Shown: positions 25,414 to 34,792 of the stretch, piece after piece
Layout: each line of letters begins with the position of its first letter
Numbering within the stretch: the first letter of the stretch is position 1
From: Paenibacillus cookii
GTDB taxonomy: Bacteria; Bacillota; Bacilli; Paenibacillales; Paenibacillaceae
Assembly: GCF_018333375.1 (NCBI RefSeq)
Contig: NZ_BORW01000010.1
Location: 1-64,000, forward strand
Direction of reading: 5' to 3'
DNA length: 64,000 bases
Notes under the pieces: model-generated
What the model was told of the DNA's origin: nothing
Databases searched by the model: none
The model's input: the letters and a program-made list of their open reading frames with translations, nothing else
Made by a program: the position numbers and the translations under genes

Positions 25414-26001
25414 CTAGGTTTTTGAAGCTTGAATGCCGGCCCAGAAAATAGGCCAGGATGCTTTCAGTCTCCGCTTGGCGCTGGCCATCCCGCTGTACAC
25501 CATCTCGATCATAATGCCGTCCACCAAGGTCATATAGGCCACCGCCGCATCCTCGGGATTGGCGATGGGTGCCGTTCCGTCCGCCTTCGCCTGCTCCATC
25601 AGCCGCAAAACGCGCCTTTCCATGGAATCCAAAAACGGATAAATCAGTTTCATGACTTCGTCGTACAAGGAAGAAGGCGGAAAAAAGGACATACGAAGCA
25701 CGAATTTGCTCTCGCTGCTGCGGTTGTATTCCTCTTGGAGAAAGGCCAGTAGCTCGGACAAACGCCGATCCAGCGGCTGGTCCTTCCGGCTGATGAAAAA
25801 GCGGGTAATTCGCCGCTTTTCTTCTTTCAGCGCGTTTTTGAGCGAACAGAGGAACAGGTCGTCCTTTCCCTTAAAATGGGCGTATATGGAAGGCTTTTTG
25901 ATCCCGACTTCTTCGGCTATTTTCTGCAGCGAGGCCCCTTCGTAACCATCCTCCGCAAAATGCGCCAGCGCGGTTTCCAAAAGCATTCGTTTTGCATTCA
26001 T
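25414..26001 (-). CDS. TetR family regulator of the SMR pair
   Basis: A 195-residue regulator. The helix-turn-helix is clear (LLETALAHFAEDGYEGASLQ, then VGIKKPSIYAHFKGKDDL), and the ligand-binding half is divergent, as usual. AATGGAGG lies seven bases before the ATG. A near-perfect 16-bp palindrome sits between the promoter and the start, so the protein probably represses its own operon, including both exporter subunits, until bound by an exported compound. The gene order is the same as B. subtilis yvdT-yvdS-yvdR, although the exporter sequences look more like YkkC/YkkD. Confidence 0.9.
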   Translation of the reverse strand: MNAKRMLLETALAHFAEDGYEGASLQKIAEEVGIKKPSIYAHFKGKDDLFLCSLKNALKEEKRRITRFFISRKDQPLDRRLSELLAFLQEEYNRSSESKFVLRMSFFPPSSLYDEVMKLIYPFLDSMERRVLRLMEQAKADGTAPIANPEDAAVAYMTLVDGIMIEMVYSGMASAKRRLKASWPIFWAGIQASKT

Positions 26002-26023
26002 AACATCGCCTCCATTTAAACTA

Positions 26024-26071
26024 CCTAACGGTCGTTAGGAACATCATTTCACGAATGCAGCCGGTTGTCAA
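26024..26071 (-). promoter_or_regulatory. promoter and TetR operator of the SMR operon
   Basis: Minus strand TTGACA (26066-26071) and AATGAT (26043-26048) are 17 bases apart. Just downstream is CCTAACGGTCGTTAGG (26024-26039), a palindrome broken only at its two central bases. The remaining bases up to cardiolipin synthase show nothing further that I can support. Confidence 0.82.
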
Positions 26072-26312
26072 GGCTGCGACGCATCTTTTTTGATCATTGC
26101 CTTGAAGAGGCGTCCTTATCTGCGTCAAATGTTTCTGGTTAAGGAAAGGGATGGCCCTTTTTCAAATCCCGTTTTAAACTGTTTTTTATGGCGGGATCTA
26201 TAGGAAGATGGCGTCACTTCATGTAGAATAGAATTTGCTGGCTGTACCTGGATTTTCGCCAAATTCCGGAACAGGCCGCGCTTTTGGAAAAGCGGACGAA
26301 TCGGGGGAAGAG

Positions 26313-27818
26313 ATGAGAAGGGCTATACAGGCTGTACTTATTGCGGCTTTATTATTTGTCTTTTATTACGTCGGATTCGGGTTTTTCGGCAAAACGGCAG
26401 GCACGATCGTCAGCATATTTTCGACTCTGACCGTCGTATCGCTCGGATTCATGATATTTATGGAGAACAGAAACCCTTCATCGACGATGGCGTGGATTTT
26501 GCTGTTGGCGCTGGTGCCGGTCGTGGGGCTGTTTTTTTACCTGCTGTTCGGGCAAAACTACTTCAAACGCCGCAAATTCGACAAAAAGGCCGAGCAGGAT
26601 TCGAAAATCTACGAGATGCTCGAGGAAGGAAGCGTCCGCGTCCAGCAGGACCTGTCGGATTTGAATCCGATGCAGCAGCAGCTGCTGAGACTGTCCCAGA
26701 GATTGGCGAGGACGCCGATTTCGTTTTCGAGCGAAACCCGCATTTTGACCAACGGCAAAGAAACCTTCTCCACGCTGCTGCAGGAGCTGGAAAAGGCCAA
26801 ACATCATATTCATATGGAGTATTACATTTACCGGGCGGACGATATCGGGACCCGGATTCAGCGGATTTTGATCGAAAAAGCCAAAGCCGGCGTCCACGTG
26901 CGGTTTATGTACGATGCCTGGGGCAGCATGCAGCTGCCGAAGTCGTTTCTGAGGGAAATGGCCAACGCCGGGGTCAAGGTTGCGGCATACGGAAGCTCCA
27001 AAGCGTTTTTCCTGTCGAGGGTCAACTTTCGCAATCATCGCAAAATCGTCGTCATCGACGGGAACGTGGGGTTCATCGGCGGCCTGAACGTCGGGGACGA
27101 ATATTTGAGCCGCAATGCCACCTACGGCTTTTGGCGGGATACGCACATGTCCGTGAAAGGCGAAGCCGTCCGGACGCTGCAGATCATTTTTCTCCAGGAC
27201 TGGAATTACATGACGGGGGAGCAGGTGCTGGAGGCGGAATACCTTTCGCCGCTTCTGGCGGAACGGAACAGCGGGGCCGTCCAGATCATTCCGAGCGGGC
27301 CGGACAACGACCGCCGCGCGCTCAAAAATATTTTTTTCTCCATGATCACTTCCGCGCAAAAATCCGTGTGGCTGGCGACGCCGTATTTCATACCGGATGA
27401 GGATATCCTCACCTCCCTGCGGGTGGCGGCCATGTCGGGCCTGGACGTTCGCATCCTGTTCCCGGCAAAACCGGATAAATGGCTGCCGTTTCTGGCATCC
27501 CATTCCTATTTCCCGGCACTGCTGGACGTCGGCGTGCAAATTTACGAATACGAAAAAGGGTTCCTGCATTCCAAGCTGCTCATCATCGACGGCGAAGTGG
27601 CCACGATCGGCACGGCGAACATGGATATGAGGAGCTTTCATTTGAATTTCGAGGTGAACGCGCTGCTCGTGCAGACGGAAAGCGTGAAGCGGATCGTGTC
27701 GGATTTTGAGCGGGATCTCAAATCGACGAAGCAAATCGTCATGGACAAGTTCATGAAAAAGAAAATTCCCGAACGGATTTTGGAGTCGCTCGCCCGCCTG
27801 ATGTCCCCGCTTTTATAG
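26313..27818 (+). CDS. cls: cardiolipin synthase
   Basis: A 501-residue membrane enzyme that condenses two phosphatidylglycerol molecules into cardiolipin and glycerol. Two N-terminal membrane helices (residues ~8-60) precede two phospholipase D domains. Both HKD motifs are intact: NHRKIVVIDGNVGFIGGLN and LHSKLLIIDGEVATIGTAN. The length is standard for bacillar Cls. The frame extends upstream to 26235, but the ATG at 26313 has GGGGGAAGAG directly before it and gives the expected N-terminus. It is monocistronic. Confidence 0.95.
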   Translation: MRRAIQAVLIAALLFVFYYVGFGFFGKTAGTIVSIFSTLTVVSLGFMIFMENRNPSSTMAWILLLALVPVVGLFFYLLFGQNYFKRRKFDKKAEQDSKIYEMLEEGSVRVQQDLSDLNPMQQQLLRLSQRLARTPISFSSETRILTNGKETFSTLLQELEKAKHHIHMEYYIYRADDIGTRIQRILIEKAKAGVHVRFMYDAWGSMQLPKSFLREMANAGVKVAAYGSSKAFFLSRVNFRNHRKIVVIDGNVGFIGGLNVGDEYLSRNATYGFWRDTHMSVKGEAVRTLQIIFLQDWNYMTGEQVLEAEYLSPLLAERNSGAVQIIPSGPDNDRRALKNIFFSMITSAQKSVWLATPYFIPDEDILTSLRVAAMSGLDVRILFPAKPDKWLPFLASHSYFPALLDVGVQIYEYEKGFLHSKLLIIDGEVATIGTANMDMRSFHLNFEVNALLVQTESVKRIVSDFERDLKSTKQIVMDKFMKKKIPERILESLARLMSPLL

Positions 27819-27840
27819 CGGGGCGGGCAAGCCCGCCGTA

Positions 27841-27869
27841 TTGACATTGGTTACGGGACATTTTATATT
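27841..27869 (+). promoter_or_regulatory. sigma-A promoter of the siderophore ATPase gene
   Basis: A perfect TTGACA (27841-27846), a 17-base spacer and TATATT (27864-27869), immediately followed by a Fur box over the start point. Confidence 0.85.
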
Positions 27870-27871
27870 TG

Positions 27872-27886
27872 TGATAATGATTATCA
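27872..27886 (+). promoter_or_regulatory. Fur box
   Basis: TGATAATGATTATCA is the perfect 7-1-7 Fur inverted repeat. It lies two bases after the -10 hexamer, so iron-bound Fur would block transcription initiation. Confidence 0.92.
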
Positions 27887-27954
27887 TTTGCTGCCTGGCG
27901 GAACTTTGGCTTGGATGGCGATCAAAAGAACAGAGAATGGGGAGGTAACCGGCG

Positions 27955-28785
27955 ATGACTCTTTTGCAAACCGAGGCGCTGACACTCAGTTACGGAGATA
28001 CGGAGATTATTAAGGACCTTAGCCTTCAGATTCCTGAAGGAAAGGTGACCGTGCTGATCGGCAGCAACGGATGCGGCAAATCGACGCTGCTGCGCTCGCT
28101 GGCCCGCCTGCTCAGACCGAAAAGCGGATCTGTGCTTCTGGATGGCAAGGAAATCCACCGCACATCAACCAAAGAGGTAGCAAGAAACATGGCGATTTTG
28201 CCGCAGGGGCCGACGGCTCCCGAAGGACTGACGGTGCTGCAGCTGGTCAAACAAGGCCGATATCCGCACCAGTCCTGGCTGAAGCAGTGGAGCGAGGAGG
28301 ACGAACGGCTTGTGCGGGAAGCGCTGGAGATGACCGGGCTTACCGACATCGCGGAACGCACGGTGGATTCGCTATCCGGCGGCCAAAGACAGCGGGCGTG
28401 GATCGCCATGACGCTGGCGCAAAATACCGATCTTATTTTGCTCGACGAGCCGACCACCTATTTGGACCTGAACCATCAGATCGAAGTGCTCGATCTTCTA
28501 TACGAGCTCAACCGCGAACAGGGCCGCACCATCGTGATGGTGCTCCACGATTTGAATCTGGCCTGCCGTTATGCCGACCACATGATCGCGGTCAAAAACC
28601 AGGGCGTATTTTGCGCCGGGGCACCCGAGGACGTGCTGACGCCCCAGATGGTCAAGGAAGTGTTTTATATGGACTGCATGATCGCGGAAGACCCGATTTT
28701 CGGCACGCCGATGTGCGTACCGCACGGCAAAGGCCGCCTGTGCGGCGACCGCTGCCAGTTTAAGTCCGTTTGCGAGCAACCGTAA
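27955..28785 (+). CDS. iron-siderophore ABC transporter ATP-binding protein
   Basis: A 276-residue ABC ATPase of the FecE/FhuC/YusV class, which powers ferric siderophore import. Walker A ([10 protein letters not shown]), the Q loop ([11 protein letters not shown]), the signature [12 protein letters not shown], Walker B (LILLDEP) and the H loop (VMVLHDLN) are all intact. The C-terminal 40 residues include several Cys/His ([19 protein letters not shown], then CEQP), usual for this class. No permease or binding protein is adjacent, so it probably serves permeases encoded elsewhere, as YusV does in B. subtilis. The Fur box shows iron repression. Confidence 0.93.
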   Translation: MTLLQTEALTLSYGDTEIIKDLSLQIPEGKVTVLIGSNGCGKSTLLRSLARLLRPKSGSVLLDGKEIHRTSTKEVARNMAILPQGPTAPEGLTVLQLVKQGRYPHQSWLKQWSEEDERLVREALEMTGLTDIAERTVDSLSGGQRQRAWIAMTLAQNTDLILLDEPTTYLDLNHQIEVLDLLYELNREQGRTIVMVLHDLNLACRYADHMIAVKNQGVFCAGAPEDVLTPQMVKEVFYMDCMIAEDPIFGTPMCVPHGKGRLCGDRCQFKSVCEQP

Positions 28786-28794
28786 AAACGCCAT

Positions 28795-28831
28795 AAAAAA
28801 AGGTGTCCCGCCCGGCGGAACGCCTTTTTTG
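28795..28831. terminator. bidirectional terminator between convergent genes
   Basis: A-rich flank, GGTGT-CCGCC/GGCGG-ACGCC stem with one mismatch and a T6 tail. It closes the ATPase gene and, on the other strand, lies beyond the PLD-like gene. Confidence 0.75.
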
Positions 28832-28883
28832 CATGCTTCCATGACGGCGGGTAAATACCGGGGGGAGTACCGTAATACCACCG

Positions 28884-30401
28884 TCAATAAGTGGTGTAAC
28901 GGACCGCCTTCTGGACGCGATAGATGAGATTTTCGTACCAGGTGGAGCGGTAGGCGCCGAGATCGAGGCTGAAGGAGCCGTCCCGGTTGTTCCATAAACG
29001 GTCGAAATAATGCTGCATCTGCAAATCCAGCGGCGAGCCCGCCGGCATGGAAACCCACAGGTCGTTTTCCAGGTTGTAATCGTCCAGGTTGCGAGGGGTC
29101 ATGTTTGCGGCGCCGCCGATGATGACGGAATGTCCGGCCGGTTTTTGGATGTACATCATTTTCGTATGGAACTGCTCCTGTGTCGTATGGTACCAGCGGA
29201 TGGAGATGCCCCCTTTTGAACGTTTGGCCAGCATGGGAGCGACCTGCCGGTTCGGAATCCCGATTTTTTTCTGCCCGAAGGCGTTATTGTTCGGGTCGAG
29301 CACCAGGCGGACGTCCACGCCGCGCGCCGCCGCGGACAGCAGGGCGTTCAACACCTTTTTGTCCTCGATGTAAAACATGCCCATCCACAGCGTATCGCCC
29401 GGCTTTGCCCCCTCGATCTCCTGCAGCACGTATTTGTACGTTTTGCCTTCCGTTACATACCGGACGCCGATCGGCCCCCGGTTTTTTCCTGCGTGTTCAT
29501 CCGGAATGTACCGCGGAAGCCGGCCTCCCTTCGATAAGTCGACCGCGCCCTGCTCCGTTGCGAGAATATCCTGAATCACCGGACCCTGCACTTCCAGGGC
29601 CACATTGGAATGATAGGCGCTGGCGTCATGGACGTTGCCCGAAAGGACGAGGGCGTTTTTTTCGCTGACGACGACTTTTCGGTGGTTTGCCTTTACGTTT
29701 AACAGTTTCAAGTAGGAGCGGACCGTCATTTTCGGAGCTTTGTTCGCCATCAAATTCGGCACCCATCCTTGGCCGGATTCGCCGAACCATTGAATAAACG
29801 TGCGCCATACCGCCGAATAGATCGGATTCGGGTCGCGCAGCGGATTCAGTTCCGTCACCACGACCCGGATCCCGGCAGCCTTCAGCCGTTCCAAAAGCGG
29901 GTTGGGAGCGGAGCCGTATTCGGTGTTGACCGGATCGGTAATCATGACGATGTCCATGGCGGGGAACGCCTTTTTGTGGCGTATGAGGTGATCGGTCAAA
30001 TCGTCGCTGACCTTCGGAAAGTTTTGGCCCTTATGGGTGTAGTTGTTGAACAGGAACAAGTCGATCACGAGAAACCGCCGGGACTCGTCCACGATTTCAT
30101 GGATGCGGTCCTTGATCTGCTGTTCGCTCACCACCCTGCCGGACGGATCGGGGTAGGTCAGGTCATAGAGAAACCGGACGTTGTTCACGTAATAAAGCGG
30201 GCTTTCGTGGGAAAGGCCCGGAGGGAGCGGCTTATGGGTCTGATATATGATCACGCATACGAGCCAAAGCACGAGGAGTGCCGACAAAGCCATGGCCCAG
30301 CGGCCTTTGCGCCGCTTTCCGCGTCGAAGGCTTTCGGATCGGTTGTCTGAAGAGGGGGGATTCGCCCCGTAAGCCGTGGCACTGTCCGCCTTTTGTCGCA
30401 T
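28884..30401 (-). CDS. phospholipase D-like domain protein with degenerate HKD motifs
   Basis: A 505-residue protein with a basic cytoplasmic N-terminus, one membrane helix at about residues 37-55 (ALSALLVLWLVCVIIY) and an extracytoplasmic part with two PLD-like repeats. The repeats keep His and Lys but not Asp: NHRKVVVSEKNALVLSGN has Glu and FHTKMMYIQ has Gln at the Asp position. The fold is thus recognisable but activity is uncertain; some PLD members tolerate changes at this residue. It is a possible surface-anchored lipid or wall-polymer enzyme (inference). It is transcribed alone towards the siderophore ATPase gene. Confidence 0.78.
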   Translation of the reverse strand: MRQKADSATAYGANPPSSDNRSESLRRGKRRKGRWAMALSALLVLWLVCVIIYQTHKPLPPGLSHESPLYYVNNVRFLYDLTYPDPSGRVVSEQQIKDRIHEIVDESRRFLVIDLFLFNNYTHKGQNFPKVSDDLTDHLIRHKKAFPAMDIVMITDPVNTEYGSAPNPLLERLKAAGIRVVVTELNPLRDPNPIYSAVWRTFIQWFGESGQGWVPNLMANKAPKMTVRSYLKLLNVKANHRKVVVSEKNALVLSGNVHDASAYHSNVALEVQGPVIQDILATEQGAVDLSKGGRLPRYIPDEHAGKNRGPIGVRYVTEGKTYKYVLQEIEGAKPGDTLWMGMFYIEDKKVLNALLSAAARGVDVRLVLDPNNNAFGQKKIGIPNRQVAPMLAKRSKGGISIRWYHTTQEQFHTKMMYIQKPAGHSVIIGGAANMTPRNLDDYNLENDLWVSMPAGSPLDLQMQHYFDRLWNNRDGSFSLDLGAYRSTWYENLIYRVQKAVRYTTY

Positions 30402-30629
30402 GTGTCATCCTCCGTTTCGGCTGCTTTTTTACGCGTTCCGTCCGTTTTTTTCAAATCCACCTTCTAGTCTGGACTAAAAAGGCGCCGGTCATGAATCGGA
30501 TTTGAACTAAAGGGTTAGAAATGAGATGATAGGAGAATATTTTGGCGGACGGATGCGTAATCTACGGGTTCATATTCGGCCGGATCACATGTGTATGGCC
30601 AAGCGGGATCATGCGGAAGGGGGATCGCG

Positions 30630-31700
30630 ATGAGCGATAATCATACGGGCAAAAAATCGCTTTTGCCGGAAATCGCAACGGGAGAACGAAAAATCGAACA
30701 TGTGCGGATCAGTTTGACGGAGGATGTCAGCGGCGTAGGCGTGACGTCCGGACTGGAAAAATACCGCTTTCGCCACCGCGCGCTGCCGGAGACGGATTTT
30801 GAGGCTATCAGCCTGGAGACCTCCTTTTTGGGCAGGCCGGTGCGTACGCCGCTGCTGATCAGCTCCATGACTGGGGGGAGCCAAGCGACGGGGGCCATAA
30901 ACGAACGGCTGGCCGCGGCCGTCGAGGCGCGGGGCTGGGCGCTTGGCATCGGATCGGTGCGCGCGGCCGTAGAGCGGGAAGAGCTTGCATACACCTTCCG
31001 TGTGCGTAAACATGCCCCCACGATCCCCGTCATCGCCAACCTGGGAGCGGTACAGCTCAACTACGGCTTCGGGGCGGAGGAGTGCCGCCGTGCGGTCGAC
31101 ATTGCCGGTGCGGACATGCTGGTGCTGCATTTGAACGGATTGCAGGAAGTATTTCAGCCCGAAGGCAATACGAACTTCAGCGGATTGTTGGCCAAAATCG
31201 AGCAAGTATGCCGGCAGCTGGAGGTTCCGGTCGGGGTCAAGGAAGTCGGCTGGGGCATCGACGGGGAGACGGCGGCGCTGCTTTTGGAGGCGGGCGTGAA
31301 ATTCATCGACGTCGCCGGAGCCGGAGGCACCTCCTGGAGCCAGGTCGAAAAGCACCGCAGCCAAGACCCGATGCGCAGAAGAGCGGCCGAGGCCTTTGCC
31401 GGGTGGGGCAATCCGACGGCCGAATGCGTCGCGGAGGTCCGGAAAACGTCGGCGGAAGCCGGGCTGATCGGCAGCGGCGGCCTCCAATCCGGCGTGGATG
31501 CCGCCAAGGTGCTTGCGCTTGGGGCCGACCTGGCCGGATTCGGGCGAAGCATGCTTGGCCCGGCCGTGGAGTCGGAGGAGACGCTGCATGCGGTGCTGGC
31601 CCAAGTCGAGTTTGAGCTGCGCACGGCCATGTTCGGGATCGGCGCGGCCGATATCGCCGCGCTGCGGGCGACCGACAGGCTGGTCCGGATTTCGCCTTGA
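30630..31700 (+). CDS. fni: isopentenyl-diphosphate delta-isomerase, type 2
   Basis: A 356-residue FMN- and NADPH-dependent isomerase interconverting IPP and DMAPP in isoprenoid synthesis. Characteristic segments are LLISSMTGGSQATGAINERL (FMN-binding region), LGIGSVRAAVE, VIANLGAVQL, HLNGLQE, GVKEVGWGI and the phosphate-binding GAGGTSWSQVE and SGGLQSGVDAAK. GGAAGGGGG lies seven bases before the ATG at 30630; an earlier in-frame start at 30591 has no site. It is a single gene, not linked to other isoprenoid genes here. Type 2 enzymes are usual in bacilli. Confidence 0.95.
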   Translation: MSDNHTGKKSLLPEIATGERKIEHVRISLTEDVSGVGVTSGLEKYRFRHRALPETDFEAISLETSFLGRPVRTPLLISSMTGGSQATGAINERLAAAVEARGWALGIGSVRAAVEREELAYTFRVRKHAPTIPVIANLGAVQLNYGFGAEECRRAVDIAGADMLVLHLNGLQEVFQPEGNTNFSGLLAKIEQVCRQLEVPVGVKEVGWGIDGETAALLLEAGVKFIDVAGAGGTSWSQVEKHRSQDPMRRRAAEAFAGWGNPTAECVAEVRKTSAEAGLIGSGGLQSGVDAAKVLALGADLAGFGRSMLGPAVESEETLHAVLAQVEFELRTAMFGIGAADIAALRATDRLVRISP

Positions 31701-31793
31701 CGGCTGTCAGGACCAGCTCTCCACCCTCTTGCGGAGGGATCAGGGGGGGTGGTACGAACCTCCGCCGCATCGGCGGGGAATCGGTTCCTTATC

Positions 31794-31822
31794 TTGATGC
31801 CCCCAAGGTTCTAATATATAAT
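31794..31822 (+). promoter_or_regulatory. sigma-A promoter for ychF
   Basis: TTGATG (31794-31799), a 17-base spacer and TATAAT (31817-31822). The resulting leader of about 135 bases contains a small GCTGC/GCAGC hairpin near 31838-31854. Confidence 0.75.
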
Positions 31823-31964
31823 GGGTAGGATTGAGAGGCTGCGCATTTGCAGCGAAGTAACGAGGATTCGCGTATGTGTTTTTTTAATAGATGAGGGTTT
31901 TCAGCATCCTTCAATTCATTCAGGCTTAAGCCTAGTCCAATATGAAATAGGAGTGTCATCATCC

Positions 31965-33065
31965 ATGGCTTTGAAAGCAGGTATCGTGGGACTGCCGAAC
32001 GTCGGCAAATCCACTTTGTTTAATGCGATTACGCAGGCGGGAGCCGAATCCGCCAACTATCCGTTCTGCACGATCGACCCGAACGTCGGCGTCGTCGAGG
32101 TGCCGGACGAGCGCCTGGACAAGCTCACCGAACTTGTGCAGCCGAACAAAACCGTGCCTACCGCATTCGAATTCGTGGATATCGCGGGCCTGGTCCGCGG
32201 CGCCAGCAAAGGCGAAGGGCTTGGCAACAAGTTTCTGGCCCATATTCGCGAGGTGGACGCCATCGTCCATGTCGTCAGATGCTTTGAGGACGAAAACATT
32301 ACGCACGTCGACGGCAAGGTCGATCCCATCAGCGACATCCAGACCATTAATTTGGAGCTGATTTTGGCCGATCTGGAGAGCGTGGACAAACGGATCGACC
32401 GCGCCCGCAAAAACATGAAGGGCGGCAACAAGCAATACGAGCAGGAGATCGCCATTCTGGAACGCGTCAAAGAAGCGTTGTACAACGATCAGCCTGCGCG
32501 CAGCGTGGAGCTTACCGAAGACGAGAAGGTTGTGCTGCGCGATCTGCATCTCTTGACGATGAAGCCGGTTCTTTATGCGGCCAACGTCAGCGAGGACGGG
32601 GTATCCGACGCGGACAACAATCCTTACGTGCAGCAGGTCAAAGATTTCGCGGCGGCGGAACATGCCGAAGTCGTGCCGATCAGCGCGAAAGTCGAAGCGG
32701 AAATCGCCGAGCTTGAGGGAGAAGACAAGGCGATGTTCCTGGAAGAGCTGGGCCTTGAGGAATCAGGCCTGAACCGCCTGATTAAAGCGGCTTACCGCCT
32801 GCTCGGCCTGTATACGTATTTCACGGCCGGGGTTCAGGAAGTACGGGCGTGGACGATCCGCAAAGGAACCAAAGCGCCGCAGGCTGCAGGCGTTATCCAC
32901 TCCGACTTTGAACGCGGATTTATCCGGGCCGAAGTCGTTTCCTACGATGACCTGATGGCTGCCGGCAGCATGAACGCGGCCAAAGAGCGCGGCCAGCTCC
33001 GCCTCGAAGGCAAAGACTACGTCGTTGCCGACGGCGACGTGATGCATTTCCGGTTTAACGTGTAA
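31965..33065 (+). CDS. ychF: redox-regulated ATPase/GTPase YchF
   Basis: A 366-residue Obg-family P-loop protein, normal length for YchF/Ola1, which binds ribosomes and hydrolyses ATP in preference to GTP. Walker A is [14 protein letters not shown] and the G3 motif is [16 protein letters not shown]. The usual NKxD is altered (ANVSEDG), as expected for ATP specificity. A coiled-coil arm follows at about residues 130-200 and a C-terminal TGS domain ([20 protein letters not shown] to the end). The ATG at 31965 follows AGGAGTG by nine bases; the frame is open further upstream but unsupported. Confidence 0.95.
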   Translation: MALKAGIVGLPNVGKSTLFNAITQAGAESANYPFCTIDPNVGVVEVPDERLDKLTELVQPNKTVPTAFEFVDIAGLVRGASKGEGLGNKFLAHIREVDAIVHVVRCFEDENITHVDGKVDPISDIQTINLELILADLESVDKRIDRARKNMKGGNKQYEQEIAILERVKEALYNDQPARSVELTEDEKVVLRDLHLLTMKPVLYAANVSEDGVSDADNNPYVQQVKDFAAAEHAEVVPISAKVEAEIAELEGEDKAMFLEELGLEESGLNRLIKAAYRLLGLYTYFTAGVQEVRAWTIRKGTKAPQAAGVIHSDFERGFIRAEVVSYDDLMAAGSMNAAKERGQLRLEGKDYVVADGDVMHFRFNV

Positions 33066-33085
33066 GACGAGAGTTCGACATATTA

Positions 33086-33165
33086 GGCTGTCCCGACAGC
33101 GCACTGCACCCGATTGCTAGTCAATTAGCGAAAGAGTTCAGTTTGCCCAGGGGCAGCCTTTTTTA
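33086..33165 (+). terminator. possible long-loop terminator after ychF
   Basis: AGGCTGTCCC and GGGGCAGCCT can pair over a loop of about 54 bases and are followed by six T. The long loop makes the prediction weaker than others in the window. Confidence 0.5.
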
Positions 33166-33282
33166 CATCCCTTTGCAATCGGTCTCCGGGCAAGGCGACG
33201 CCCGAAACGGACGGAATGGGTGCCACGGTGATCGGACACCATAGGAGTACATGGACATCTATTTAAAAAGGGGGAGGATCCG

Positions 33283-33513
33283 TTGAGCGACGACATCAGT
33301 ATTTGGACGCTAAAGAAAATGCCCATGCAGGATGTCATTCAATATATCGAGCAGAACAGCACGCCCGCATATCGGGCGCGGATGGCCAAAATAAACCAAG
33401 CCGATTATGAGCGGCTGCCGTCCGAACAAGCCCAAGACAAGCTGGCGGCCGCCATTTCGAAGATGAGCGAGCAGGAATACACCGATTACTTGTTGGAGCT
33501 GGTCGATGAATAA
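33283..33513 (+). CDS. small acidic hypothetical protein
   Basis: A 76-residue soluble protein, helical in appearance, acidic at the C-terminus (YTDYLLELVDE) and with no cysteine, signal or membrane segment. It starts at a TTG preceded by GGGGGAGGATCCG, a strong ribosome site, and ends near a good terminator. Both support it as a real gene despite its size. I do not recognise the family. Confidence 0.7.
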   Translation: MSDDISIWTLKKMPMQDVIQYIEQNSTPAYRARMAKINQADYERLPSEQAQDKLAAAISKMSEQEYTDYLLELVDE

Positions 33514-33595
33514 AGAATGAGCGACGGGGCCCAGGAACAAGAACTCCGTATCCGCAGCGGAGTCGCGGTTTGACGGGGGCCCTGCAAACAAAAAG

Positions 33596-33637
33596 ATCGG
33601 CCTAAACGAGATGAACAATCTCGATAGGCCGATTTTA
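33596..33637. terminator. terminator between the small gene and the ECF operon
   Basis: ATCGGCCTA at 33596-33604 and TAGGCCGAT at 33625-33633 enclose an inner CGAGAT/ATCTCG stem, then TTTT. It has T/A runs on both sides and could act for both converging units. Confidence 0.82.
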
Positions 33638-33685
33638 AATTTAACGAACGAATACAATGAACATCTCCTTTAGGGGGGCTAAAGG

Positions 33686-34792
33686 TTACTCTCCGTAATT
33701 GACCTTAATGCTCCCGTTGGATGTCGACAGCACGATTTGGTGGGAGCCGTCCCCGATCACGGCCTGCTTATGGTTATCGCCGCCGTTCTCGCTCCACGGA
33801 ACGCTGCCGCCGATGGATGAGTTGGTGGTTTTGGCCTTGATTTCGGCGCTTGTGTTTTTGGGAACCTTCAGGTTAATGCTGCCGTTCGTGCTGCTTAAGG
33901 TCCAGTCGCCGCCGATGGCGGACGTTCCCCGGATCGCCCCGTTGGTCGTCTTGGCCGTGACCGCGCCGGCGACTCGTTCGATCGTAAGGGACCCGTTGGT
34001 CGACTTCGCTTGGGCGGAGCCGCCGATGTCCTTCACGCGAACCGCGCCGTTTGTCGTTGAAGCGGACACGCTGCCTTTGATTTCCTCCAGCGTAATGGAC
34101 GAGTTGGTGGTTACGGCCGTGAAGCCGGCGTCCATTTGTTTCCCGGTCACCGAGTCGTTTTTGGTATGAACCTCGACCTCAAGCGATTTCGGAACCGATA
34201 CGTTCAAATAATCATCCGGGATGAAGCCGAAATTAAACCAAATTTCAGGATTGTCTTCGAGCGAAAGGACGAGCGTGTCTCCCGACGAACTGACCTTCCA
34301 TCTTTCTTTGGCTTTGAGGTCGGCATCTTCCTGGTGTTTGGCGTCCCGGAAACGAAATTTTCCGTCGTAGGTTAACTTGGCATCTTCGGTGCCGGTGACG
34401 TTGATCTTCCCGTGATCGACCATGATTTCGACGCGTTTGATGCTGCTCCCTATTTCCTCCTGGCCCCGAATGGCGCTGACATATCCCCGGTTGAACAAGC
34501 TGCTCACATCGGGAACCACGGTCTGAACCGTGCTGACCAGCAGCAGCAGAATCAGGATCGTGACGCTGAATCCGCCGAGACGGACCCTTCTTTCGGAGTG
34601 GACGATATTGGCGATGACCACCTCGACGCCAAGCAGAATCAGCAGCATGGGCCAAACGTATTTGAGCGCTTCAAACGAAATGATGTTGTTGAATTGCAGC
34701 AAAACGATCACGCCGATGCCGATCAGGCCGATGGCAGAAGTCCATCGGCCGACTTTGACGGGCGGGGGCGTTTGATTCACTTGGGGGTTCAT
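33686..34792 (-). CDS. membrane protein with DUF4097 beta-solenoid domain
   Basis: A 368-residue protein. It opens with a short cytoplasmic stretch, then three hydrophobic segments within residues ~18-100 (SAIGLIGIGVIVLLQF, WPMLLILLGVEVVIA, SVTILILLLLVSTVQTVV). The exterior part has repeated TTN/STNGS/I strands (VTTNSSITLEEI, STTNGAVRVKDI, KSTNGSLTIERV, TTNGAIRG), the DUF4097-type right-handed beta-solenoid. Such proteins lie downstream of ECF sigma/anti-sigma pairs in bacilli and may modulate envelope-stress signalling. It is the last gene of a four-gene operon and overlaps the preceding gene by four bases (ATGA). Confidence 0.85.
   Translation of the reverse strand: MNPQVNQTPPPVKVGRWTSAIGLIGIGVIVLLQFNNIISFEALKYVWPMLLILLGVEVVIANIVHSERRVRLGGFSVTILILLLLVSTVQTVVPDVSSLFNRGYVSAIRGQEEIGSSIKRVEIMVDHGKINVTGTEDAKLTYDGKFRFRDAKHQEDADLKAKERWKVSSSGDTLVLSLEDNPEIWFNFGFIPDDYLNVSVPKSLEVEVHTKNDSVTGKQMDAGFTAVTTNSSITLEEIKGSVSASTTNGAVRVKDIGGSAQAKSTNGSLTIERVAGAVTAKTTNGAIRGTSAIGGDWTLSSTNGSINLKVPKNTSAEIKAKTTNSSIGGSVPWSENGGDNHKQAVIGDGSHQIVLSTSNGSIKVNYGE

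Noticed and set aside
31745..31756. GGGTGGTAC resembling the T-box antiterminator motif upstream of ychF
   Set aside because: The full consensus (AGGGTGGNACCGCG) is not met, there is no specifier-loop structure or AG-bulge, and ychF is not a T-box target.
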